From positions 26,948,412-27,012,411 of the forward strand of contig NC_092675.1 in NCBI RefSeq assembly GCF_964355755.1: a DNA stretch of 64,000 bases, in the 5' to 3' direction. Below the pieces are notes generated by a model. It saw only the letters and a program-made list of their open reading frames with translations. It searched no databases and was not told the DNA's origin. Origin of the DNA: Antedon mediterranea. Lineage: Eukaryota; Echinodermata; Crinoidea; Comatulida; Antedonidae. Of the stretch, positions 48,224 to 58,469 are shown piece after piece (position 1 is the first letter of the stretch; each line of letters starts with the position of its first letter). The translations under genes and the position numbers were made by a program.

Positions 48224-50025
48224 ATGATTGCTGTTAGTTTGATGTTGTTTGCACTGATTCAGTGCTCCCAATCATGTCGGAGCACAACTGATTGCACTGA
48301 AACAGACGTGATTCCAAATGATCCAGTTGTGACCGCTCCTTCGTTGACTGTTGAGCAAGCAGAAATACTGAACAACCTTTATCAAGAACTTATGCAGCTA
48401 CCATGTGATGAACGTCGGGAGAGAATCTATAACACGACAGTGCCGCCGATAAATTTGACCGAAAGCCAAGGGCTTGCACTCTTAGATTTGTATCCTGAAT
48501 ATTTTAAAAATAGAAGCGACACCGGTGACGTTTCCAACAAAACTGGAAGTTCATTTCTCAGTGAAAGGGCGCAAGTTCTATCCATTATTGTTTCTATTTC
48601 TAATTATTTTAATTGAACATGTATTCTGAAATATGATATTTTTGAAAAGGAAACCCCACTGATTTATCATTAGAACAAACCTTAAGCAATTAGTGGAAAC
48701 TTTAGTAAACAAATTCGAACTGCTGAATGAATTATAGAACAACATGCCGACAGCTATTAGTTATAACTTAGCAAGGCCAACATGAAAATAACTACAACGT
48801 AACGTAACGTACATAAGCGTGGTTCCCACACTAGCGACGCAACGCAAGGACGTAACACAACGCAAGTGAATTGACCAATCACAAGCCATGGCTTATTCGC
48901 TTGTGATTCGCTTGTCATTGGTCAACACGCTTGCGTTGCGTTCACGTCCTTGCGTTACGTTCTAGTGAGAACCAAGCTTGACGTGCATATCATATAATAA
49001 TCATAATCATCATAATCAAATAATCATCATATAACGTACAACGTAACGTAATCGTAATCATCATAATCAAATAATCATCATATAACGTACAACGTAACGT
49101 AATCGTAATCATCATAATCAAATAATCATCATAACGTACAACGTAACGTAACGTAACAAATAAACATTTTTTTTTTCAAATTTCAATTAATTTCTATAGA
49201 ATTAATTAGAATAAAAACACGTACATCCCTAAACAGACAGGTAATGATGTATTTAACTCAAGCCAACAATTTATCTTTGTCTTGCACCTTTATATTTTTA
49301 TTTTGCACCTTTATATTTGTAAATTTTTAAGATGTTTGTCCTTTTTATGTGTACATTATCATCTTAATATTGTTTTAATTCAGCCTTGTGCTGCGATTAC
49401 GGTATAGTGAATAAATAAATGAATAAATAATGAATAAATAATTTTTTTTAAGTAGGCCTAATTAGTTTACAAAAGTAACTTTCATGTTTTCATTTTTTTT
49501 TCACATAAATGAAGGGCGACTGTTGCTAACATATGTCCATTTGACTCTATGCTAGTTGAATATAATCTGGCTTTGGATGGAAATGGAGACCCAGTTTACA
49601 TTCCTCAAGTAAGTAGGCTATACTGACAACCCGAGTTGCTCTTTAAAACCACAGTTGTTTAATGACCACAATAAAATTGTAGTTGGTTGTTTTATATTTG
49701 AGACTTTAACTTTATTAGGCCACCGTCACGACTAATTATAAACTTTTTATTCGAAAACCCCAACATAATAAGTGTCGGATATGTCTTCTTTTTTTTTCAG
49801 ATTCCAACTGAAAATCCACCATTTTACGTACTCGATCAAACGTTTCAAGAAGACAAGTGTGCATATGTCGAATGTTCAGGCCAATCTTCTTGCCAATGTT
49901 TGGAAGAGCTTGGGCACACTGATCGCGCAGTCGTTAGTTATCTAGATGTACCACCAGGAACAAGTGCATTTTATGTCACAGACATAATGCTAATAGATTG
50001 TTTAGCATATGATATAAATGCCTGA
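48224..50025 (+). CDS. Small secreted proprotein family, member P3 (GC splice donor)
   Basis: Exons 48224-48570, 49515-49608 and 49801-50025 (221 codons before TGA). Signal peptide MIAVSLMLFALIQCSQS, then CRSTTDC and the prodomain LTVEQAEILNNLYQELMQ-LPCDERRERIYNTTVPPINLTESQ ... DLYPEYF. The exon-1 donor is GGGC|GCAAGT, where P4 and P5 have GTAAGT. Only this boundary keeps phase 2, and GCAAGT is the usual form of a GC-AG intron, so the gene can still be functional; if not spliced, the frame would run on to a stop at 48616. Exon 2 gives SERAATVANICPF and LALDGNGDPVYIPQ. Exon 3 gives FQEDKCAYVECSGQSSCQC, AVVSYLD and IMLIDC; six mature cysteines. The basic site is reduced to ER. Intron 1 holds a MITE, a tandem repeat and a LINE tail. 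Confidence 0.85.
48815..48979. mobile_element. MITE family A, copy 4 (in intron 1 of P3)
   Basis: AAGCGTGGTTCCCACACTAGCG at the left and CGTTCTAGTGAGAACCAAGCTT at the right, with opposed CCAATCACAAGC motifs. Closely similar to the copy at 45178. Confidence 0.9.
48996..49160. repeat. Tandem repeat of about 54 bases
   Basis: About three copies of AATCATCATAATCAAATAAT followed by CATCATATAACGTACAACG and TAACGTAATCG. It adjoins the MITE inside intron 1 of P3. Confidence 0.85.
49275..49435 (+). mobile_element. LINE 3' tail
   Basis: TGTTTTAATTCAGCCTTGTG, a C+G-richer CTGCGATTACGG, then (AATAAATG)n at 49408-49435. Form and simple-repeat tail are typical of a 5'-truncated LINE. No coding part. Confidence 0.5.
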
Positions 50026-51004
50026 CTACTAATTTCAATGTGAATAGATCTTGTGCGGTGGGTAGATTATGTAAGAATGCTGTCAGTACGATTTGTTCAA
50101 ATAGGTTGAAATTAAGTTAATTTATTAAACATAACATGTTTCTGTAAAAATTGGAATATAAACAATGAACTATGTCATCATAATTAATTACTGTGTGAGA
50201 ACAGCTCAAATACTAAGTACTCAAATAAATATTGTAAGTAATGGACCATCATCGTTTTGTAAAAATATGGTTATATTATAGATATATAGGTTTTCTAGAC
50301 AGTGTGTAATCTTTCCAAATTGTTTATTGCTTTGAAAATGAATCTCATTATTATAGGCCTACTCAAAACAAGGCCCTTTAATTACATTTTAAGGATTGAC
50401 AGGCTCAAAAACGGGAAAACCGACGGTCTGCATCGATACCGTCTTCTGGAGTACCGGTAGTGAATTAAGTTCGATGAAGACGGAAGAGCAATTTTATTTA
50501 AAAAAGTAACAACAGCCTTTTTTTTAAACGCTGGTTTAGTTATTCAGATAAATTCAATTTTCAAATTTTATAGAATTTTCAAGCAAATAAAAGACTCAAT
50601 ATATATTGGTAACAATTTATTTTGTAATTTGTGATTTTATACAAAAAAAATGTTCTATATAATTTGTTTGTAAACAATACGTCAATTCTGCACCTGTGCT
50701 GCCTTTATACTAGTGTTGTTGTTTTACTGAACACGAGATACTGTATACCAACTTTTTATATATATAGGATGAGAACGCACTGTACTTCAACAACAATAAA
50801 GGCACTGTACCAGATGTCTAAAAATAACTGTACAGTATAATTGACATATCGTATTTACAAACGATACTATGTGATCATGAGGTATGAGAAACAACGAACG
50901 AGAAGAACTGTCATTTTAAAAGTGTTATAAAAATATAAATTGTGGTTTGGCTCAATATAATATTATTTCGATGAGCTATTAAAAACAAATTCCACATAAT
51001 AACT
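50026..51004. other. Intergenic region after P3
   Basis: AT-rich; AATAAA-type signals near 50225. A segment at 50913-50970 (TATAAATTGTGGTTTGGCTC) is repeated at 51785-51830 just before the relic exon. No exon seen. Confidence 0.5.
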
Positions 51005-51092
51005 GCTTGCGATACGAAAGCTTAACTCCATAGATCTGAACATACCATGGGGTATGTTCAGATCTATGGCGTTATACTTTCGTATCGCAAGC
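51005..51092. repeat. Near-perfect 88-base hairpin palindrome
   Basis: GCTTGCGATACGAAAG ... CCATAGATCTGAACATACC followed at once by its complement GGTATGTTCAGATCTATGG ... CTTTCGTATCGCAAGC, with only a 7-base internal mismatch on each side and a very short centre around CATGGG. Probably a MITE reduced to its two arms. Confidence 0.95.
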
Positions 51093-51176
51093 AATGTCAT
51101 ATTACAATTAGCGTCGTAACAGAAGTGTTCAGATTTGCCTAACTAACGCTTTCGTTTCAAGCTGTCGTCGAACGAG

Positions 51177-51694
51177 ATCACAAAACCTAAGACCCAAGAC
51201 CCAAGATTACTAATAATTCTCTTTCGCACCTGCCTTGTATTTTAACTCTAAATTTGTTAACCAAATTTATCCTGAATACCAGACCAGTTATGTGAATCTC
51301 TTTCATAAAAGTACTTATGAGGCCTAATTCTAAGGTGTGGCATTCAAAATAAAGTTAGTTGAATTATTTTGGAGTCAAAATACAGTGCAGGTGAGAAAAG
51401 GAAACACCCCTAGAAACAAACACAATGGAGTAATATATATCAACAAACAAACCGTCCAGTGTGTTTGTTGTGAAACAAAGGTATATATTTACTCAACAGG
51501 CGAAAATATTGTGAGTTTATTTCTGTTTGTGGTAAGTATTTAATTACATTTAGGGCCTATGGTAAAAAACATTAATAAATGAAACCTACTATGTTTAAAA
51601 TTGTGTAGGCATATAGATAAACAATTATTTTTTTTAAGCTTGCGTATATCTTAGAATTTGTAATCTTAGGTCTTGGGTCTTAGGTTTCGTGACA
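51177..51694. mobile_element. Short element with 33-base terminal inverted repeats
   Basis: The left terminus TCACAAAACCTAAGACCCAA ... AAGATTAC is complementary to the right terminus GTAATCTTAGG ... TTAGGTTTCGTGACA. About 510 bases between P3 and the relic exon. The inner frame 51337-51543 has no recognisable similarity. Confidence 0.7.
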
Positions 51695-51848
51695 CCCATT
51701 GTGACACATGGGATTCCTTGTGTGGTGGTAGATGTGTTAAGATACACATTGTACTACCTTGATCATACTGTGATGTCGGTTAAAAGTGTCATAAAATATA
51801 AATTGTGGTTTGGCTCAATATAATATTATTTATTCGTGTCATTATCTA

Positions 51849-51967
51849 GAATTTACTTGGAAACTATTAAATAACCACTCATGATACAATGATTTCCGTT
51901 AGTGGAAATGTTGTTGGCATTGATTCACTGAATGCACTCTGCTGAAACAAACGTTGCTGAACCGGTT
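51849..51967 (+). pseudogene. Relic first exon of the proprotein family
   Basis: TTGGAAACTATT ... GATACAATGATT(T)CCGTTAGT ... GAAATGTTGTTGGCATTGATTCA ... CACTCTGCTGAAACAAACGT matches the promoter, leader and signal-peptide region of P3 and P4, with deletions, a frameshift soon after ATG and no downstream exons. It stops where a GGTC-rich element (51968-52741) is inserted. A dead sixth plus-strand copy. Confidence 0.75.
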
Positions 51968-52741
51968 TTTAGTCGCGTGGAAGCGACTCTATAGTTCACT
52001 ATGTCGGTCGGTTGGTCGGTCTGTCTGTCTGTCGGTCTTTCTGTCGGTCTGTCTGTCTGTCGGTCCGGTATCACTATGCGTTTTATCGCTTTCTGACCTC
52101 ATCTTGATATCAGTTTAATCTAGCTAGGTCAATTTTTTACAGTATATTTCTTATGGCCAGGAATCAATGTGGTTATGTTTTCACGGTGCGCAATAAAAAA
52201 TTACGCGGTCTACGCACGATTTAACGAAATCACGTTTGTAATCATATCTTCACAACCATGAATCACAATTAAATTAAATTTGGTACTCATAAATGTCAGG
52301 GCATAAATCATCATATGGCAATACAATTGCGCATGCGTACGCGCGCTTAAAATTTTCAAAATTTATTTTCGATGAAATACGAGTACGTTTCAGGCAATTT
52401 TAAGCGTTTACAAAATTGCCATGAGTGCGCATATTTTTGCGCGCGCACTGCGCGTTAAATGTTATTGCGCACTCTTTTTGCACGATTTCTGTTTTCTTGA
52501 CTTACTTTTCAACTCGAAATTACGTTATACGAGCACGTCAAACGTGACAGGCTACGCACGTGTAAATTAAAAAAATATAAATGTTTTTAAACATTTCAAC
52601 ATTTTTAAACATGTTCAGTAATTTCGGTCAGTATAGTTCACTATGTCGGTCGGTCGGTCTGTCTGTCTGTCGGTCTGTCTGTCTGTCGGTCCGGTATCAC
52701 TATGCATTGTAGCACGCGACTTAATGGCTGTTGGCCTTGTT
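51968..52741. mobile_element. Full-length GGTC-rich non-autonomous element, copy B
   Basis: AGTCGCGTGGAAGCGACT start and CACGCGACTTAATGGCTGTTGGCCTTGTT end, with the same core as the 40107 copy (about 95% identity by eye, one short deletion near 52325). Confidence 0.9.
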
Positions 52742-52799
52742 TTTTAATCAAATTTGTTCGATTTGTATTAATAAAGAATGGTATAATATAATCATGGAA

Positions 52800-53046
52800 A
52801 AACTATGCCTATTTAGAAGTAAATATAATTCCTCCAAGGTATAACAGTACAATTGTTGTACCGATGCCTACATTAACACACTATTTTTAACTATATTACA
52901 AAACCAATTGTTGTTGACGTATAATGTTCTCATCCATAATAAACGAAAGTAATAAAAGCCTAATATGGCATTTTAAGTCACCATCCGTCTACTCGGAAAC
53001 TATTTAAGGTGATACCGCAGTGCTACAAAGACATACCACTGATACA
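52800..53046 (+). promoter_or_regulatory. Conserved upstream region and core promoter candidate of P4
   Basis: About 240 bases alignable with the region before P3 (47985-48223): CCAAGGTATAA, CCAATTGTTGTTGA, TCATCCATAATAAACG, CTAATATGGCATTTTAAGTC and TATTTAAGG (53001), which lies 46 bases before the ATG as in P3. The shared block ends close to the GGTC-rich element. Confidence 0.55.
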
Positions 53047-54655
53047 ATGATTGCTGTTAGTTTGATGTTGTTTGCACTGATTCAATGCTCCCTATCATGT
53101 CGGAGCACAACTGATTGCACTGAAACAGACGTGATTCCAAATGTTGCGTCCGCTCCCTTGTTGACTGCTGAGCAAGCAAAAATACTGAACAACCTTTATA
53201 AAGAACTTATGCAGCTACCATGTGATGAACGTCGGGAGAGAATCTATAACACGACAGTGCCGCCGATAAATTTGACCGAAAGCCAAGGGCGCGCGCTCTT
53301 AGATTTGTATCCTGAATATTTTAGAAGCGACACCGGTAAAATTTCCAGCAGCAACACTGAAAGCTGTTTGTTTCTCAGTGAAAAGGCGTAAGTTTCTTTC
53401 TATTATTGTTTACATTTCCTATAAATGTACTAAGTTATTATTTTATATGACCATAACATTCTCTAATATGATACTACCCTACTGATTTGTCTGAAAACTG
53501 CTGATTAATCATAAATAGAACATTTTTTTTTTGGAACAAGAATGCAAAGAATTAAATGTTAATGTTAAATGTTAAAACATTAATTAATATATGGTACGTC
53601 CCTAATAACAGACATGAAATGGTGGTGTATTTAACCAGAGGCAACAGTTTTGTCTTAGGTTTAACTAAATAGCAATTTTTTTTAAAGTAGGTCTATTGTT
53701 TACATTGGTCATTTTGAGGAGTATATTCACTACAAGCTATGTTTTCAGTTAGGCTCCTCCACTTTATATACGTTATTTGTAAAGGGAAATAAATTATATA
53801 AAAAACTTTCATATTTGTTTGTACTTAATGAAGGGCGGCTACTAGTAACGTATGTTCATTTGAACCTATTGAAGTAGTTTATAATCTGGCTTTGGATGCA
53901 AATGGAGACCCAGTTTACATTCCTCAAGTAAGTATACTGACAACCCGAGTTGTTATTTAACCAATTGACTGCCAACTTCGCGTTTATCATTGTCCGCAAA
54001 TGATCTAGGCCTATGTCTAGTAGGCTACTACTACTATTATTAGCTAGCTTGGCCTAGACCTTGCTAGCTGTACAAATATTGCTAAAAACCTTATAATAAA
54101 AATACATTTGCATGTAGAAATGTCTGATGACCATTTGTTTTATTATTTATTTGTTCAAATTATCAATATTTTATAAGTACATTTGTAAAATAATACTAAC
54201 CTGTCAAAAAATGTGTTTATTCTCGCATTGATAAAATGAGCTGACAAGCAGTACCTCTCAGAAATGTACTGGCAGTACAAAACAATGGGCCAATAAACAT
54301 CAGGCAGTCAATGCATGGTTAAACACCAGAGACATTCTCTATTGGCCGCGGATCACGAACAATTCGAAAACCCCAACCTAATAATCAATAAATGTATTTC
54401 TTTACTTAACAGATTGTAACTGAAAATCCACCATATTACGTACTCCATCAAACGTTTCAAGAATACTTGTGCGCATCTGACCAATGTGCTCCAGGCCTAT
54501 CTTGTCAATGTTTGCACGAGCTTGGGCACAGTGATCGCTCAATCGTTAGTTATCTGAATGCAACACCATCTGAATGTGCATCAGGAGGGCTAGGATGTAG
54601 GTTTTATGTCCAACCTATAATGCTAACAGACTGTTCAGCATATCTTATTATGTAA
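53047..54655 (+). CDS. Small secreted proprotein family, member P4 (extra cysteine pair)
   Basis: Exons 53047-53387, 53834-53927 and 54413-54655 (225 codons before TAA). I use the ATG at 53047 (MIAVSLMLFALIQCSLS); the in-frame ATG at 53020 would put MLQRHTTDT before the signal peptide. Prodomain LTAEQAKILNNLYKELMQ-LPCDERRERIYNTT. Normal GTAAGT donor. Exon 2: EKAAATSNVCSFEP ... LALDANGDPVYIPQ. Exon 3: FQEYLCASDQCAPGLSCQC, SIVSYLN, then an insertion TPSECASGGLGCRF carrying two additional cysteines not present in P3 or P5, and LTDCSAYLIM; eight mature cysteines. The basic site is weak (EK). Closest to P3. Confidence 0.9.
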
Positions 54656-56019
54656 ATGCCAACCAATTGTTCAGCTTGGTATATACTTTTTAGAACGATC
54701 TACATTTTTAATTTCAATGATTAGACCATGGAAGAAAAAATATTTTTGTTTTCCCTCCATGATTAGACCCAGTGTGTTTTTATTTTACCTAAGTTGTTTC
54801 TTTGGATATTGAATATAAACAATATGATATGTTTCATCATATTAGGCTAAATTACTTTTAAACAACTTAACACTACACAAATAAGATAAATATGAATAAT
54901 AAATATAAAATGTTGTATAGGTCACATAATCTTCAAATAAAGCAATAACGATGTTATTGTTCTTCTTGATCATGACGTCATTTGACTGGACAGTGTTATT
55001 AGGATGGAACATTTCTGATTTATGTTTTCTGTAGGAAAACGTATATATATCGTAGATCGTTATCGTCCGTAGTAGCCTATAAATGTAATGACAAAAAAAT
55101 ACGATGTGCCCATATATGGACATGATGATGTCATATCACTACCATATTTGGGTATATCACTGCCATATTTGGGCACATTACACTTATTTTGTCAAACTAG
55201 TTTGATAGTGTAGACAGATCTTAAGAAAGTTTGTGATCAACATACCCAGTAGCTTGCTAGATAAAGTGGTTTAAATAATATATAATAAAATAATATATAT
55301 ACATCTAGTTTTTGGGCTATCCTGGTCAAAAGTTATGTTATTTTTCTGCTTTTATTGTTTATTCTTATAACGGTACAATTTTATACAATTTCTAACGTTA
55401 TTGCTTGCAAACTTCTTGTTGATATTGAAATCATTGTTTTGTCAAATAAATGAATTAACACTACTTGAAAATCGAGTAATAATGTTTGATTATAAGATAG
55501 GGCCTATATACAATTTGCAAAATTGCTTATGCGAAATATGATATGAACTTTGACACAGGCAATAAGACTGAATCCGGAGGGTAGATCATTCTTTAAAGGA
55601 AAACGTCACTTAGCTAACTGCATGCCTTTCAGTATGCTATAAAAACAGTATTTAATGAGTTTAACAGTTTTCGGAACGAAACGAAACGTCACTTTCAGTA
55701 TGCTATAAAAAAACAGTATTTAGTGTGTTTTCGAAACATCATTATAATAATAATAATTTTATTTCTGTCTTCACCTTTAATGAAAATGACAACCACAACA
55801 GAAGTGTTTGGAAATCCTTAGTCATATACGTTAACTATTGTTATCACCGAATTCACATAAAATAAAGTCTTCGTCTTAAAAAAATAGCCAGGCCTATTAG
55901 TTAGGATCAATTGTGTCATTACTAGTAGATTAGAACTTTTATTTTAGTTTATAATGAACAAACACTACTATTCTTTTCTGGTCCAATTCTCCATGCCTAG
56001 AAGAAATAAAGAAACTTTT
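54656..56019. other. Intergenic region between P4 and P5
   Basis: No exon seen. It contains a truncated MITE family B copy (55089-55220), a short tandem repeat of TCAGTATGCTATAAAAACAG (55633 and 55697) and an (ATA)n stretch near 55746 that may be a reversed LINE tail. Confidence 0.45.
55089..55220. mobile_element. MITE family B, copy 1 (one arm truncated)
   Basis: Inner sequence GATGTGCCCATATATGGACA and right arm TTTGATAGTGTAGACAGATC match the copies at 57545 and 59716. The left outer arm CTATCAAACT is missing. Confidence 0.6.
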
Positions 56020-56110
56020 CCGCATTCCGATGTAAATCGGAAAACATTACTGCCAGATGAATGTTATTATATTCGTCATTTAAGATATGGGTTTGATGAC
56101 GCAGCCATCT
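56020..56110 (+). repeat. Segment shared by the upstream regions of P5 and P3
   Basis: GCATTCCGATGTAAATCGG, AAAACAT, a GATGAATG/GAGGAATGCA stretch and TTTG(G)ATGACG recur at 47139-47260. It lies about 0.4 kb before P5 and 1 kb before P3, so it is either a regulatory element retained after duplication or an unrelated repeat. Confidence 0.5.
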
Positions 56111-56512
56111 GCATCAGTAAACGAAAGTAATTTTATAAAAAAAAAGCATCGCACAAAATACGTCAGCTATTATTAAGGCTGTTAATATTTTTGATTAAAT
56201 ATTAACGGCTGATAACTCATTAGATCACTCAGGTTAATACGTCATTATCATAGAGCTTCATGAGATAATACGCTTAATGTTCAAACTGTAAAATTAATTA
56301 TAGGGTATAACTATATAAATAATTTAATTGTACAGTAGAAACATCTCCCTCTATTGTTTTAATCAATGAAAAAGACAGATCCTATCCAGGGGCACCCGAT
56401 TAATTACAAAAGCCTTATAAGGCATCTTGTGTCACGGCCTAGAATCTACTCGGAAACTATTACAGGTGTTGTAGGATTTGATGTGAGTATACTCAATTAC
56501 TGTAACTGTACA

Positions 56513-57907
56513 ATGATTGCTGTTAGTTTTATGCTGTTTGCACTGATTCAATGCTCCCTATCATGTCGGAGCACAACTGATTGCACTGAAACAGACGTGA
56601 TTCCAACTGATTCAGTTGTGAAACCTCCTTCGTTGACTGTTGAGCAAGCAAGAATATTGAACAATCTCTATCGAGAACTTATGCAGCTACCATGCGATGA
56701 ACGTCGGGATAGAGTCTATAACACGACGGTGCCGCCGATAAATTTGACTAACATCCAAGGGCTCGCGCTCTTAAAATTGTATCATGAATATTTTAAGGAG
56801 ATGAGTCATAATAACAAAACGGGAAGCTGTTTTTTCGGTAAAAGAGCGTAAGTAAGTTTTCATAATTGCCTCTTTATTTAGCATCATGTTGTTGGTGTCA
56901 TTCTAAATAATATATAATATAATATTAACACAATTTTTGTAGACCTTAGTTTGGTTAGATTTAACTTATTTTGTTTTATTTCACTTCAATGAAGGGCGGC
57001 CAATATTAACGTGTGTTCACTGGAGGTTGTCAACGTAACTTTGAATCTGGCTTTGGATGGAAACGGAGTGCCAGTTTACATTCCTCAAGTAAGTTTTATT
57101 GACACGCTAGGTCTTCTAACGAAATACTCTCATCTATATATAAATTATGGTTAATTCCTACATAGGCGAGCACAATGGAAAAAGAGAACGTCCTTCAAAC
57201 CTTTTTACCCGAGTCATTATCATTCCGAGAACCATTATCTACACTTCCGAGCGAAGTATATACAAGTAGGCTACTTAATCTGCTCAGCTACTGTAAACCT
57301 AAACTGGTATATATTAACTGATTTGACCTTTGTATAACACTTTTTAATAGGTACTATATAACTAATATGATTTTTTTCTTTAATTTTATTCAATGTTTGT
57401 CTCTTTATAAAGCATGAAATGCTTGACGCTTAAGAAATACCCACAGAATCCGTAATTATAGTTGTAAATATTTGAGACTGTACTTTATTAAGCTACCGTA
57501 TAATCATCACGTTGTAAACTTATGACGAAACCCAAACATAAAGCTCTGACTAAACTATCAAACTAATTTGACAAATAACGTAGTGATATGACATCATCAT
57601 GTCCACATATGGGCACATCACATTTGTTTTGTCACGTAAAGTTTGATAGTGTAGACAGAGCCTAATAAAGAATAATTGTCATTAACAGATTCCAGATGCA
57701 AAACCACCAGTTTACAAATTCAAACAAACATTTCAAGAATACAAGTGTGTATCTGTCGAATGTGCTCCAGGCCTATCTTGCCAATGTTTGGAAAAACTTG
57801 GGCACAATGATCTCGCAGTCGTTAGTTATCTGGATGTACCAGCTGGAGAGAGCGCATTTTATGTTAAAAAAATACTGCTAAATGATTGCTCTGCATATAT
57901 TATGTAA
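56513..57907 (+). CDS. Small secreted proprotein family, member P5
   Basis: Exons 56513-56847, 56995-57088 and 57689-57907 (215 codons before TAA). The ATG at 56513 gives signal peptide MIAVSFMLFALIQCSLS; the frame is open upstream to 56366, but that part lies in the leader. Prodomain LTVEQARILNNLYRELMQ-LPCDERRDRVYNTT ... LTNIQGLALLKLYHEYF. Exon 1 ends CFFGKR and exon 2 begins AAANINVCSLE, so a dibasic KR stands just before the mature domain. LALDGNGVPVYIPQ closes exon 2. Exon 3: FQEYKCVSVECAPGLSCQC, AVVSYLDV, LLNDCSAYIIM; six mature cysteines. Exon 2 is exactly 94 bases in P3, P4 and P5. Intron 2 contains a MITE family B copy. Confidence 0.9.
57545..57659. mobile_element. MITE family B, copy 2 (in intron 2 of P5)
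   Basis: CTGACTAAACTATCAAACT at the left, AGTTTGATAGTGTAGACAGA at the right (terminal inverted repeats), with TATGACATCATCATGTCCAC inside. 115 bases, no ORF. Confidence 0.8.
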
Positions 57908-58469
57908 ATGCCGGTCTACATAAAGCTTAACATGATACAGTATTTACTCTTATGACGATCGTATTAGCTTATAGGTTCTTAAGTAACCAGATATGAATAT
58001 TATCTACTTAAGTACTCGACTTCCATATGTACAATTAATCGTAATGTTCAATTTTGATAAATAACTTTTTATTTGACATAACTTGTTTCTTGTTTTAATT
58101 ACTTTTCGTTATTTATTTATTTTATTTCAACAATATTAATACAGGCCATCAATGTTGTAAATTAATTATTAATTTGATCTCGTTACTTTTTATTTGTTGG
58201 ATTGAGATCACGGTACAGCATAATAGTTCCATTTTAAAGTACTTACAATGTTGGACTACACAACGTTAAATATATAAATGTATAAAATATTAATAATGAT
58301 ACCTTACTAATTATACATAAATAGACGGACATTTGGGTTATATCCTAACTAAACTAAGTAACTGAAATAGGTTTACAAATAGACCACCATAATCTTTTCA
58401 ATTTACGGCAACATGTTTGCTTAATAGGCCTAATGGTTCTTTCTTTTCTGTCACTTCTTTCTTACAAAA
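57908..58469. other. Convergent intergenic region between P5 and the second ADAMTS gene
   Basis: AT-rich stretch between two convergent stop codons; no exon or clear repeat. Confidence 0.5.

Noticed and set aside
51337-51543. ORF beginning MAFKIKLVELFW
   Set aside because: Lies inside an element bounded by 33-base inverted repeats; no similarity or splice signals to support a gene.
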